A stretch of 58,164 nucleotides of DNA from Planctomycetota bacterium (GTDB lineage: Bacteria > Planctomycetota > Uabimicrobiia > Uabimicrobiales > Uabimicrobiaceae): positions 1 through 58,164 of the forward strand of contig JAJDCR010000028.1 of NCBI GenBank assembly GCA_029260735.1, written 5' to 3'. Position 1 is the first letter of the stretch. Every line of letters begins with the position of its first letter. The position numbers were made by a program, and so were the translations under genes. This document shows positions 51,701-55,882 of this stretch, piece by piece. Under the pieces are notes generated by a model, which did not search any database, was not told the origin of the DNA, and saw only the letters and a list, made by a program, of their open reading frames with translations.

Positions 51701-54700
51701 TAGCCATCACTTCGAGATAAAACTGATGCCTTCGGTCTTCTTTGCTCATAGTACCATTGCTAGTTTAAGCGCTTATTTACTAAGTGAGTTTTACTCTGAA
51801 GTTACCAAACATTACCCTGAAGTAAAACCTCTTGAGAAAAAGAGAGAAGTCCCAAAAGTGGTTAGTCTTGAGGAGCCTCTAAGAGATAAGCATTTGATTA
51901 ATCCACCTAACCAGGATATTGCCATTATTGGTCTAGGAGGAATTTTTCCTCAGTCGGAAGGATTGGATCAATTTTGGAATAATCTAGTAAAAAGAAAAAA
52001 TCTAATTAGAGAAATTCCTCCAGAACGTTGGGATTGGCGTGACTATTATGGCGATCCTACCAAGGAAAAGAATAAAACTTACTGCAAGTGGGGTGGTTTT
52101 GTTCACGATGTTGATAAATTTGACGCGGAATTTTTTCAAGTTTCGCCGATGGAAGCCGAGTTAATGGACCCCCAACATCGATTATTTTTACAAAATGTAT
52201 GGAACACCATTGAAGATGCTGGCTATGACATAACCAAGCTCTCGGGAAAATCTGTCGGGATCTTTGCCGGAATGAGTTTTCACGACTATGAGTGCTTGTT
52301 GGCAGATTTAGGAGATATCAAAGCGCAATGTGCGACCGGCAATGATCCGGCCATGATGCTCAATCGAATCTCTTACCAATTTAACTTTCATGGCCCAAGC
52401 GAAGTTATCCAAACAGCCTGTTCTAGCAGCTTGGTCGCAATTCATCGCGCCGTCAAATCGTTACAAGCCAAAGAAAGTGAATATGCCATTGCAGGGGGAG
52501 TTAGCCTTATGTTGAGCCCTGTTCATGTCATCACTTTAAGTAAGATGGGGCTTTTGTCTCCGGAAGGTCGCTGCAATACTTTTGACGAAAATGCAAATGG
52601 CATTGTCAAAGGAGAGGGTCTCGCTTCTGTTTTGCTAAAGCCTTTGCCTCAAGCGCAAGCCGACAAGGATCATATCTACGGAGTGATTAAGGGAAGTGCT
52701 GTTAATCACGGGGGAAAGGCCTCTTCCCTTACCGCCCCCAACTCAAAAGCTCAAGCCCAGCTAATCATCAAAGCATACCAAGATGCCAAAGTCCATCCAA
52801 GCACTATAAGTTATATAGAAACCCATGGTACGGGAACTAAACTGGGAGATCCTGTCGAACTCGATGGGCTAAAAGAAGCCTTTAGCAAACTTGCCGCAGA
52901 AACGAAGAGTGAGCTAGAAAATTACTATTGTGGTTTGGGCTCTGTTAAGCATAACATCGGTCACTTAGAACCTGCTGCGGGCATTGCTAGTTTAGTTAAG
53001 GTTCTTTTAGCGATGAAGCATAAAGAGCTGCCTGGGCTAGTCCACTTTGAAAAAGTAAACCCTTATCTTGGGTTAGAGAATACTCCGTTTTATTTAGTCC
53101 AAAAAACTCAGCCTTGGAAAAAATTAGTTGATCGTAAAGGTTATCCTATTCCTCGGCGGGCAGGGGTTAGTTCCTTTGGCTACGGAGGGGTTAATGCTCA
53201 TCTTCTTATTGAAGAAGTTAAGGAAACTGAAGAAACTGAGGAGGCTGAAGAAAGCACTCTTATCGAAATAAAAGGATCTCATCTTATTGTTCTCTCCGCA
53301 GAAACGCCTCCTCAACTCAAAGAGCGCGTTAGAGCACTGCAAAGCTATTTAGAGAAAACCCCTGATAGGCCCATCGTTCATCTTGCTTATACTCTACAAA
53401 TAGGAAGAAAAGCTATGGCAGAGAGATTGGCTATCATTGTCTCTAACCAGGAAGAACTTGTTCTTCAACTAGAACACTATATCAACAACAAAGAGAGCAA
53501 AGACATTTTTAAAGGGACAACAAAACAGCCCGAGCAAGCTTTCCAAATAGATGACGAAGAAGGAGTGGAATATTTACAAGCCATTGTAAAAAAGAAAAAA
53601 TGGACTAAAGTCGCCCAACTATGGACTAGCGGAGTAGAGATTGATTGGGAAAAACTGTATTCGGGGCAAAAACTTCAACGCCTTTCTTTGCCTTCATATC
53701 CCTTTGCCAAAGAAAGATACTGGATGACAAAATTAGAGAGTTTAGAGGAAAAACCCCAAAAAATCATTTCTTCGAAACTCCATCCTCTATTAGGCCAAAA
53801 TACTTCCCATTTTAGGGAGCAAAGATTTACAACCCGATTTAGCGGAAAAGAGTTTTTTCTAAAAGATCATGTCATGGGGAATGATATTGTCTTTCCTGGG
53901 GTTGCTTATTTGGAGATGGTTGTGGCGGCTGCCCAAGTTGCGGCCAACAGAAAAGTCGCAAAGGTTAAAAACGTAGTATGGGCTCAACCTATTGTTCTCA
54001 ACGGATCAGGGAAAGAAGTTTCTATTACACTTTCTCCTGATAAGGAAGAAGCTCATTATGAAATATGGGGAGAAGAGGAAAAAGAAAGAACGATTTATGC
54101 CCATGGAAAGGTAGCTTTTTGGGATGATCCCACAAAAAAAGAATCTGTACCTCCGTTGAATATTTCCGAAATAAAGAATCGTTGTTTCCAAAAAATAAAG
54201 GTAGATCACTTTTATCGGTTTCAAAATCAAGAGGGCACTCAGTTGGGAAAAAGTCTCCAGGGGATAAAGAAAATATGGAGCAATGATAAGGAAGCCCTCG
54301 TCGCCTTAGAGCTTCCCAAAGAGTGCGAAGAAGGCTTTAATGAATTTATCCTCCACCCCTCTCTCATGCTGAGTGCCTTACAATCATTTGAAGCTATATT
54401 TTGGCAAGAAAAAAGCGGAGGGAAGCTTTACATCCCATCCCAACTAAGAGAGCTGGAAATACTTCATCCTCTAACCCCACACTGCTACGCCTACGCCACA
54501 AAAGTAGATTCACAAAAATTTAATGTTCATATCATCAATGACCAAGGTCAGGTAATGGTTACTCTGAAAGATTACAGGCCTTTTCCTGTTTCTCCTACCG
54601 ATAAAAAGAACTTCCTTTCCCCCAAAGAAAGTTTAGAATTTCCAATGACATTAAGGGGAAATGAATTTTACTTGCGCGATCATGTCATCCAGAACTCCAA

Positions 54701-55568
54701 AGTTCTCCCTGGCGTCGTTTACCTAGAGATGGGAATTTCCTCGGGTAAAAAAGCTAGAAAAGACTCTGTTCTAGAAATACAAAATATCGTTTGGTCGCAC
54801 CCTATAACAATCGAAAATGAACCTCAGCAAATATCGGTCAGACTTTCCTCGAACAAAAAGAATAGCTGTCTATACGAAGTATACAGTCCTAATGCCAAAA
54901 AACAGATCTCCCATAGCCAAGGTAAATTAATATTCAAAAATAGCTTACAAAACAAAAATAATGGAAAAATTTTGGATCTAGAAAAGATCAAAAAACACTG
55001 TCGAAAAGAGCTTGGGGGGGCAGAGTATTACTCCCTTGCTCGCGAACAAGGATTCCAGTATAAGAAAAGCTTTCGAGTTATTCAAAAATTATTTTACAAT
55101 GAAAGCACAGCTCTTTCTCTTATGGAACTACCTAAATTTTGTTATGAAAACTTCCATGACTTTGTCTTACACCCTTCCTTAATGGACGGTGCCTTACAAA
55201 CTATTGGAGCTATTGTGACCCATGAATATGGAGAAAATCACCCCAGCCTTCCTTTTTCTCTAAAAAAACTAAAACTAATTAACCCCCTTACCCCACAATG
55301 CTATGTTTATGCAACCAAAAAACAAGTTCACAAGACAAAAACCACAACAACAACTTTTGATATTCAAATTACCGATAAAAAAGGAAGCCCCCTAATTCTG
55401 ATGGAAACTTTTAGCCTTCGCTCCATGCAAACGATTACTCCGCCCTCTACTCCCGTTTTCACAAAGAAAGATAGCGAAATTATGAGCCTATTAGAGCAGC
55501 TAGAGAAAAAAGAACTCAATAGCGATGAAGTTATCAAATTGTTAGAGGCAGACGAGTTTCTTCCCTGA
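32781..55568 (+). CDS. giant trans-AT PKS, starting half of the assembly line (7595 aa)
   Basis: Domain order: GNAT-ACP / KS-DH-KR-cMT-ACP / KS-ECH-ACP / KS-ACP / KS-KR-ACP / KS-KR-ACP / KS-DH-DH. There are no AT domains. KS active-site Cys: 501, 2333, 3393, 4124, 5342, 6547, all with HGTGT and NxGH, so all look able to condense. Carrier Ser: 260, 2075, 3110, 3884, 5110, 6297. The ATG has GGGA 10 nt upstream. The N-terminal GNAT-ACP marks this as the first protein of the line, and the missing KR-ACP at its end is supplied by the divergent gene. The last 30 residues form a predicted helical tail (SLLEQLEKKELNSDEVIKLL) that may dock to the partner. No enoylreductase, thioesterase or HMG-synthase function is present. 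Confidence 0.95.
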   Translation: MSFQYLTEKRDYIIRQATLKDLKSLSKLETLCWKKKLQTSESKIKARIKNYPEGQFILEKKRKIVGVIYSQRIENAKLLEGKTASTVHSLHKKSGKIVQLLAINIHPQVQNLSLGDQLLEFVLQNCTSIRGVESVVGVTLCKDYDSSSSLSFSEYIHKKNERGKAQDAILYFHQSHGATIEKELEGYRPADIANEGYGVLISYKIDQRVPRLEKDPPFSSLPKPQEDVGQFLQKTIEIALGKKKRVFKMDHPLMEMGLDSTNLLQLQDSILDSYGVFLEPTFFFEYNTPQKIREHLKEILRLSEEKSTPACKAKRKSTLDKSPRPKPNTSTSKDIAIVGISCKLPGGIETPEELWEVLAKGESLVGELPQERFTWPTEIDPETTHPGINRGGFIKDIACFDASFFRISPKEAQCIDPQQRILLELAWSCLEQARVLPKELKDKNVGVFVGASGSDYARLLQEAGIEVEAHQATGNSLAVLANRISYFFDFSGPSLQMDTACSSSLVAVHSAVRSLQQNECSQALVGGVNLICHPANSIAYYKAGMLAQDGKCKTFDSRANGYVRSEGAVVMLLKPLEKAIQEEDFIYAVIKGSATNHGGLSGGLTVPNPQKQAELLKSAWKNAGVTPEQLSYIEAHGTGTSLGDPIEIKGMQKAFASFFPKESSHSPWCALASLKSNLGHLEAAAGIAGVLKAILCMQKKQLPPTIHFKKLNPKIRLGKSPFYIVKKVQKWDMPKNQLRYAGVSSFGSGGSNAHIVLGEYVSPKKGKIKPRVLVPLYSFAKKKHWIAEVKPEPSSLPKDYKKILHPLLQENIAEQKKFLNVLDFWGKGVVLNRDKLSRGIQPRRISLPTYPFAQKKSWISEYKPPFFPKNRLVLERFHPMLHKTTLALSFLSEPLSSGKGIKCMSLPGYPFAKKKYGVTGSKTKPNISAVGNRKILHPLLHENTSNLFEQSFSSTFTGKEFFLRDHKVNGKKILPAVAYLEMAQAAVEKALGGEEERGSLQFKNVVWTEPLFVNDSPKDVHIRLVGEEEEEISYEIYTKKREGTSLHSQGVAQFKQREELSVLDIFALKEQMRRGVLKGESCYQAFPRIGLDYGLTHQGIVEVYQGRNQVLAKLFLPFTIEDTENDYVLHPSLLDSALQSSIGLSLNLPSLDSNLISLKPSLPFALESVEILKTCTKKMYAWVRYSSGTHVDKVQKLDMDLCDELGNICVKIKGISFRRLEEPESFPKEAEQNITLEENEVGLQPLVPLWDPITPKLMSKITASSNHSVWIVPEKEGALEAFRKIKALLNSGYGNKDIEWTIITKKSQLVKKEDSVLSNHAGIFGLLGSLAKEYPSWKIRLLDVDSLESVSQEEYLSLPWEEFAYRDKQWFQQKLLPLKSLDRKYSLYRKEGVYVVIGGAGGIGKVWSDFLVKHYKARIIWIGRREKVDTSYHYISADASQLDSLKEAFAEIKQLYSKIHGVIHSAIVLKDQSLAKMEESTFLASFSAKVDTSINIDKVFGKEDLDFMLFFSSMLSFDKSPGQSNYAAGCTFKDSFAQMLNQKHSYPVKIINWGYWGSVGIVTNASYNKQMKKVGIGSIEPAEAMEFLETFVNSSLHQVALIKTLQPEVMEALCPKEEAAFYPKILEPALPQKNILTKNTLPSFSSKEQEMSFLLAEILAASLSSLGLFTQGISKIKDLSLEKPSALFWERWLNTSVDYLQKEKLLSKELTFSKEVRELPVLWKEWEEKKSLWRKDPHFLRNQGAQCILLETCLKALPEILKGKQLVTDVIFPRSSFELVEGIYKGNILADYFNEVLNNTLLDSIRQTLEVDRKRIFSILEIGAGTGATTENLLPKLQEFSSSIEEYCYTDISYSFLMHAKEHYQSDFPALRTRIFDVSRPLRGQSIAKNNYDFVIATNVLHATPNIRETLRNTKATLKNGGLLLLNEISVWSLFSHLTFGLLEGWWLYEDDALRLGGSPGLSPKIWKRILEEEGFESIFFPAEENHKLGQQIIAASSDGFVRQRRAMSFPKNLLRSSSPLEVEPPQIKTFSSPMEKTLREKSISYFQRLVGQTLKMNPEKIDPSKPLEKYGIDSILVIQLTDHFRKVFPDITSTLFFEVQNLEGLVDYFLENKKEELLTLLSRDTTDFPQQSPPVFSGALPIEKSMAKRIFRISRRPSFSQTTKLKRKNSEEDKTKDVAVIGMSGRYPKSKNLQEFWENLANGVNCITEIPPDRWNWLEHYSPEKGVPGKIYTKWGGFLEDIDKFDPLFFKISPREAERMDPQERLFLEISYQALEDAAYTPESLGKTRRIGVFVGVMNCRYLPQPAYFSIANRLSYIFNFQGPSMAVDTACSSSLTAIHLALESIYKGSSECAIAGGVNLIIDPVHYLGLTEMRMLSASNECKSFGEKADGFIDAEGVGAILLKPLKQAEEDGDHIYGVIKGSSVNAGGKTNGYTVPNPKAQSLLVADALEQAKVSPEKITYIEAHGTGTVLGDPIEVAGLTRVFRERTEKRQFCAIGSVKSNIGHCESAAGIAAVTKVLLQLQHQKLAPSLHSKVANPEIDFEKSPFVVNQELKSWDRLVIDGQEIPRIAGISSFGAGGSNAHLIVAEYFSSESTKNQIEVSSNNLAIVVLSAKSEEQLQKQVQQLLTIIQNKEITDKDLTNVAFTLQVGREAMEQRLAILVHSMAELEKKLSRFLAEEKDQENTYCGQTSSHEDIVGLFANDVEIAAKAQTWVESKQYAKFLKLWVNGFPFNWNNLYQETKPRRISLPTYPFAKKKYWISSNQRKEEFFLDKKIERSPGKSQQSIYDGPAKDYRGNEVTCQINEIGIALIRLQDKKHKNQLSEQTMQGIVSCFREAVSHPRVKAVILTGYGNVFCMGGNRESLEKIASGAIKFSDIPLYRYLLECPLPVISAMQGHALGAGFAFGLYGDLIVLSKEHIYSANFMRYGIPPGMGATLIVEEKLGKSLAAEMLWTATEFTGEELEKRRASVIVKPSEDVLEEAFRLARSLCQKNLSALQAFKRGSVASILEKIPAAITRELKMHKEAFQQKEAQEQIEEHFNKVEKIFNPGIALKKLSRETKSDEVSQISQSLQEVVDIVKGIVGQILQILPLELSSKDNFSDLGTDSISGIEVIQKINRYFDLPLEAAVLYDHPTIERLSQHVHEQIPKQKHLPQEPLQSQESSPGTKRKTVVLSPLSFPQSNWQKDRQKDWQKEKKEVKAKKPPQTTLSDISVKKTATFDTKVAIIGMSGRFPGAENIDVFWNNLCEGRNSIREIPPSRWASNYYSPEKAPGKSYSKWCGLLEDIDKFDPLFFNISPREAEQMDPQQRLFLQESWRAIEDAGYNPESLSGSKCGVFVGNSGGDYGDLSSTDTFLLTSHYFTGMSASILAGRISYFLDLRGPSLTIDTACSSSLVALHHAYQSLLQGETDLAIAGGVSLLTTPKLHILCSQAGMLSPQGHCYTFDQRANGFVPGEGVGVVVLKPFLKAREDNDRIYGVIKGSGINQDGTTVGITAPSAKSQTQLQKEVYRRYNIDPNDIGYMEAHGTGTELGDPIEVKALKQTFSQASSAKKCALGAVKTNVGHTLAAAGIISLIKTVLSLYHKKLVPSLHYKNINKNIDLKGTPFYVNTELKDWQESSGKPRLAAINSFGYSGTNSHVVIEENPSSNIQFSLQEDDNLCLILLSAKNKERLQNHAQNLLLAMAKHQRLSTNLADIAYTLQVGRQAMDKRLAIVVSSFPELEKKLRHFVEGTKDIKDIEGLYTGEAPFEKKSLALFHTEEEQEEVIKKWLQSKKLGKLAQVWTQGLAVGWNKLYLNLPRRVSLPTYPFAKEHYWKAEGKADSNLVAYPSEKRVPASSFFKEATECQERIEYDIVSLLSKALKIKEVELDLDENMADYGFDSFIMTNFVLQLNQKYDIEMQPAAFFSHTTIRSLAAYLLQQYPEEMHRSYPDAKLKQSSFLRKTPRILPAPTPVTHHHSRPNDIAIIGMEGIFPGSKNLQEFWQQLVTCQDLVTEVPLERWSGQSVQRGIKWGAFINDVDKFDAPFFKLSPREVEYMDPQHRLFLQTVWKTIENAGYKASHLSGKSVGVFVGAQFRDYELLLRDSKQLKAQMATGNDHVMLANRISYLLNFRGPSEVIETACSSSLVAVHRAITSLQRGESEIAIAGGVSLMLSPDSFLLVDQLGILSPDGKCKTFDQRANGYVRGEGVAAIALKDLAQAEKDGDYIYAIIKGSAVNHGGKSSSLTAPNPDAQADLLVKAYQTAGVPCQTVSYIEAHGTGTELGDPVEVEALKSAFSQLISSEESKRKPHYCGLGTIKHNMGHLEPAAGITGVIKTVLALQHQKLPGLVHLESLNPYIELEDTPFYLVEKTKDWEKLKDDKGDDIPRRAGVSSFGYGGTNAHVVLEEYSRDFSEKKIVQKQEQVIILSAKTEPRLREYAKEVLNYLQESPASLTDIAYTLQIGREEMPERIATVVSSLSSLTKKLQEYLAKKKQIPKFYHGKTGKVEQVFSIDGPEGQEYFRLLLANKNLEKLAQLWVLGTEVDWSLLHSETDSRRVPLPSYPFEKKRYWIDSLPQEEKITLSKKPESEKRGEKIYYKNVWQNEKITQRQECLSGTFLIFDRNEKLVETLKRNQVTKKCRIILVQSGKKYQETREDVYQINPNQEADYLRLFKTLKTKNLFPSHIIHLWTHNENELSLEDSLEQSIYSIFYMIKAHTKTKTKKGAHFLKRIIFLYRDNPLEQTAVYAAVSGYAKSLAQYYPKLLLSVVKNRETIKNSSATLNIILEELQQLKENFSNQVFYKNQQRYVRKVVSLELKMTKPSLLKKGGVYVITGGAGAIGIIFGRFLAEKYQAKIALIGRSELSKRKNAFFPHIKEWEKSGAEVLYLPANVASSKEMTIALSRIREKFGAIAGIFHVAGVEPKTLVFKKQKEEFSETLSPKVQGTIILDELTQKEPLDFFAMFSSASAILGDFGQCDYAIANHFMDSYIEVREKWREAGHRSGKTLSINWPLWDEGTMGRKEEGIDFYLKSSGMALLDKQTALDAFEEILSNDTSQVIIFKGDIEKIDRFLQVQRLESTFDLDEKEKVSQERQTSIEEELTQIASQLLKVPPQTLDVHENLGEYGFDSLILNEFSAELSKKYQVEILPMIFFAHSSLHSLGKHLLEEYSLQIKPWSAPSALPIDENRNEALDTPNKEGDIAIIGMSGKFPGSKDLGHFWQNLVEQKNLVTEIPKERWDWREKYSEGQGRWGAFLNDVDKFDARFFNISPVEAEYMDPQHRLFLQVAWNTIEDAGYKISDLSGKKVGVFAGIQFRDYEHMIVEQGHNTIHTAMGNDPAMLVNRISYLFDFQGPSEVSETACSSSLVAVNRAIHSLQRGESSLAIAGGVSLILSPTTIVGARQLGILSEDGKCKTFDKDASGYVKGEGVAAVLLKPKFLAEKEGDHIYALIKGSSVNHGGKAHSLTAPNSKAQAKLLATAYRQAKINPETISYIEAHGTGTALGDPIEIEGLKAAFQEFNKGKRLSYNFCGVGSIKHNIGHLEPAAGVAGLIKVALAMQHKKLPGLVHFRQLNSNIRLQETPFYIVEKTQFWEPLENRNGIPIPRRAGVSSFGYGGTNAHIVLEEHQESSLEKQENKECLIVLSAKTNNQLREYAKKLLLHLESNLSHTSLSDLAYTLQEGREEMIERLAIVVPNQEQLTKKLEQFINKDSQIKECYQGKAKNSLEPKSIDISKQNLSEIAQLWVNGTKWDWKSLYLDQKMKRVSLPTYPFASQRFWLSSSDEQNSIITKSQDKRLYYTSHWISKPAKPSLRKSSDNFLVFANDQKVGDILREEFGASNVTLIKAGNTYEQENANTFTIHPQCQEHYQKLGEVLVEKNALPEKIIHLWSHEDFSYEKEKLDRQLHLGIYSLFFLHQQLLKKKITSWEVLYIYSNSSLATQPIYAAVAGFARSLIQEYPQVVLKTIEIDTIAKSSQILPKVIRQEFNQENSDLEIRYRKDKREVRALKKLSRTDFSTDKFFLEKEGVYFITGGAGGLGMIFAQHFAKKAKVVILCGRKPLDEAKKRQLDYLRTWGAEIKYVSLNIANLSEVEGCFNTIQKQYHRLDGVIHCAGVIRDSLLIKKTQEEMEAVLEAKVYGTINLDRATESCPLDFFVTFSSLTSVIGNRGQSDYAYANAFMDHFADYRTKQKGRGKTVSLNWPLWEKGGMKVEAQTLKILTEVIGIKLLSKKTGIDTFEKALSSNYTQLGVLEGEKAGLEELTKSYSRQVDSAPRKLEKTKHNHHNSLCQELKTLISKLLKVDQNELSINDSMGEYGFDSVLFTALANKLSHHFEIKLMPSVFFAHSTIASLSAYLLSEFYSEVTKHYPEVKPLEKKREVPKVVSLEEPLRDKHLINPPNQDIAIIGLGGIFPQSEGLDQFWNNLVKRKNLIREIPPERWDWRDYYGDPTKEKNKTYCKWGGFVHDVDKFDAEFFQVSPMEAELMDPQHRLFLQNVWNTIEDAGYDITKLSGKSVGIFAGMSFHDYECLLADLGDIKAQCATGNDPAMMLNRISYQFNFHGPSEVIQTACSSSLVAIHRAVKSLQAKESEYAIAGGVSLMLSPVHVITLSKMGLLSPEGRCNTFDENANGIVKGEGLASVLLKPLPQAQADKDHIYGVIKGSAVNHGGKASSLTAPNSKAQAQLIIKAYQDAKVHPSTISYIETHGTGTKLGDPVELDGLKEAFSKLAAETKSELENYYCGLGSVKHNIGHLEPAAGIASLVKVLLAMKHKELPGLVHFEKVNPYLGLENTPFYLVQKTQPWKKLVDRKGYPIPRRAGVSSFGYGGVNAHLLIEEVKETEETEEAEESTLIEIKGSHLIVLSAETPPQLKERVRALQSYLEKTPDRPIVHLAYTLQIGRKAMAERLAIIVSNQEELVLQLEHYINNKESKDIFKGTTKQPEQAFQIDDEEGVEYLQAIVKKKKWTKVAQLWTSGVEIDWEKLYSGQKLQRLSLPSYPFAKERYWMTKLESLEEKPQKIISSKLHPLLGQNTSHFREQRFTTRFSGKEFFLKDHVMGNDIVFPGVAYLEMVVAAAQVAANRKVAKVKNVVWAQPIVLNGSGKEVSITLSPDKEEAHYEIWGEEEKERTIYAHGKVAFWDDPTKKESVPPLNISEIKNRCFQKIKVDHFYRFQNQEGTQLGKSLQGIKKIWSNDKEALVALELPKECEEGFNEFILHPSLMLSALQSFEAIFWQEKSGGKLYIPSQLRELEILHPLTPHCYAYATKVDSQKFNVHIINDQGQVMVTLKDYRPFPVSPTDKKNFLSPKESLEFPMTLRGNEFYLRDHVIQNSKVLPGVVYLEMGISSGKKARKDSVLEIQNIVWSHPITIENEPQQISVRLSSNKKNSCLYEVYSPNAKKQISHSQGKLIFKNSLQNKNNGKILDLEKIKKHCRKELGGAEYYSLAREQGFQYKKSFRVIQKLFYNESTALSLMELPKFCYENFHDFVLHPSLMDGALQTIGAIVTHEYGENHPSLPFSLKKLKLINPLTPQCYVYATKKQVHKTKTTTTTFDIQITDKKGSPLILMETFSLRSMQTITPPSTPVFTKKDSEIMSLLEQLEKKELNSDEVIKLLEADEFLP
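33778..39125 (+). other. Module 1: KS-DH-KR-cMT-ACP
   Basis: KS residues 333-760 (Cys501), followed not by the normal flanking subdomain but by three copies of the post-KS linker. DH about 930-1225 has an intact HKVNGKKILP (His966) and LLDSALQ. KR about 1245-1613: GGAGGIG, SNYAAGCTF (Cys at the usual Asn position) and INWGYWGSVG, the KR type seen next to methyltransferases. cMT about 1640-2005 with LEIGAGTG (near 1820). ACP Ser2075 in GIDSI. Expected product: alpha-methyl enoyl. Confidence 0.83.
39308..42210 (+). other. Module 2: KS-ECH-ACP
   Basis: KS about 2176-2591 (Cys2333), visibly shorter before SIANRLSY than the other KSs. After the flanking subdomain comes one crotonase-fold domain (about 2789-3046; MQGHALGAGFAFG, MRYGIPPGMG), related to ECH-B of the other gene. 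The ACP (Ser3110) reads TDSISGIEVIQKIN: Glu stands where beta-branching carriers have Trp. The step could be an atypical branch, hydration or double-bond shift; not resolved. Confidence 0.75.
42455..44575 (+). other. Module 3: KS-ACP
   Basis: KS about 3226-3648 (Cys3393 in TIDTACSSSL), flanking subdomain, LPTYPFAKEHYW linker, then an ACP with GFDSF (Ser3884). No reducing domain, so a beta-keto group is expected unless a trans enzyme acts. The KS is preceded by a Lys/Gln-rich linker with a short tandem repeat. Confidence 0.8.
44670..48235 (+). other. Module 4: KS-KR-ACP
   Basis: KS about 3963-4390 (Cys4124 in VIETACSSSL; the Asp usual before Thr is Glu). KR about 4555-5055: GGAGAIG, FSSASAILG and CDYAIANHF catalytic residues. 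VAGVEPKTL lacks the LxD Asp, which suggests an A-type KR. ACP Ser5110 in GFDSL. Expected product: beta-hydroxyl. Confidence 0.8.
48320..51810 (+). other. Module 5: KS-KR-ACP
   Basis: KS about 5180-5607 (Cys5342 in VSETACSSSL), close to the module 4 KS in sequence. KR about 5755-6245: GGAGGLG, AGVIRDSL (Asp present, B-type) and SDYAYANAF. ACP Ser6297 in GFDSV. Expected product: beta-hydroxyl, of opposite configuration to module 4 if the motifs predict correctly. Confidence 0.8.
51915..55568 (+). other. Split module 6, front half: KS-DH-DH
   Basis: KS about 6378-6811 (Cys6547 in VIQTACSSSL). The first DH (about 6996-7272) keeps His7030 but reads SLMLSALQ, with Leu7197 in place of the catalytic Asp. 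The second (about 7279-7565) has His7301 in HVIQNSKVLP and intact LMDGALQ (Asp7469). No KR or ACP follows; the protein ends in a helical tail. One DH is likely active; the first may be dead, an isomerase or a cyclase. Confidence 0.78.
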
Positions 55569-55882
55569 AAGCCTATTTAATGGGGAAGCAAAAGTTGGAG
55601 CTAGAAAAGAGAATAAAAGAAAAATAATAGTTTTGGGAAAAATTTTCCACCTGTGCGGTTAAGGTAAATTCAAGACTCACGCAAAGACGCAAAGAAGAAA
55701 ATGAAACTTCCTTCCATTTATTTTTCTTCTTTGCGGTCTTTGCGTCTTTGCGTGAGCTTTTTCTTCTTTCACATTTGAGGGCAATTGCACAGGTCGAAAA
55801 TTTTCGTGAAACTATTTCGGATAAGTCTAAACAGAATAAAAGAATAAGTTAATTTTTCTTCAAAAATATAAGGAAAAGCACC
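55569..55882. repeat. 314-nt gap holding a nested palindromic element (55639-55804)
   Basis: Outer arms AAAATTTTCCACCTGTGC (55639-55656) and GCACAGGTCGAAAATTTT (55787-55804) are inverted with one mismatch. Inside, CTCACGCAAAGACGCAAAG (near 55676-55694) pairs with its complement near 55721-55756, where an extra 9-nt CGCAAAGxx unit makes a bulge. It has no coding frame and resembles a MITE or REP-type element. It separates the giant gene from the AT gene. Confidence 0.8.

Noticed and set aside
53770..54600. First DH of module 6 as a thioesterase or other release domain
   Set aside because: It keeps the double-hotdog layout and the DH His motif; no Ser-hydrolase motif is present.
55676..55756. 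CGCAAAG repeats as a CRISPR array
   Set aside because: The units are inverted and nearly adjacent, with no regular spacers and no cas genes.
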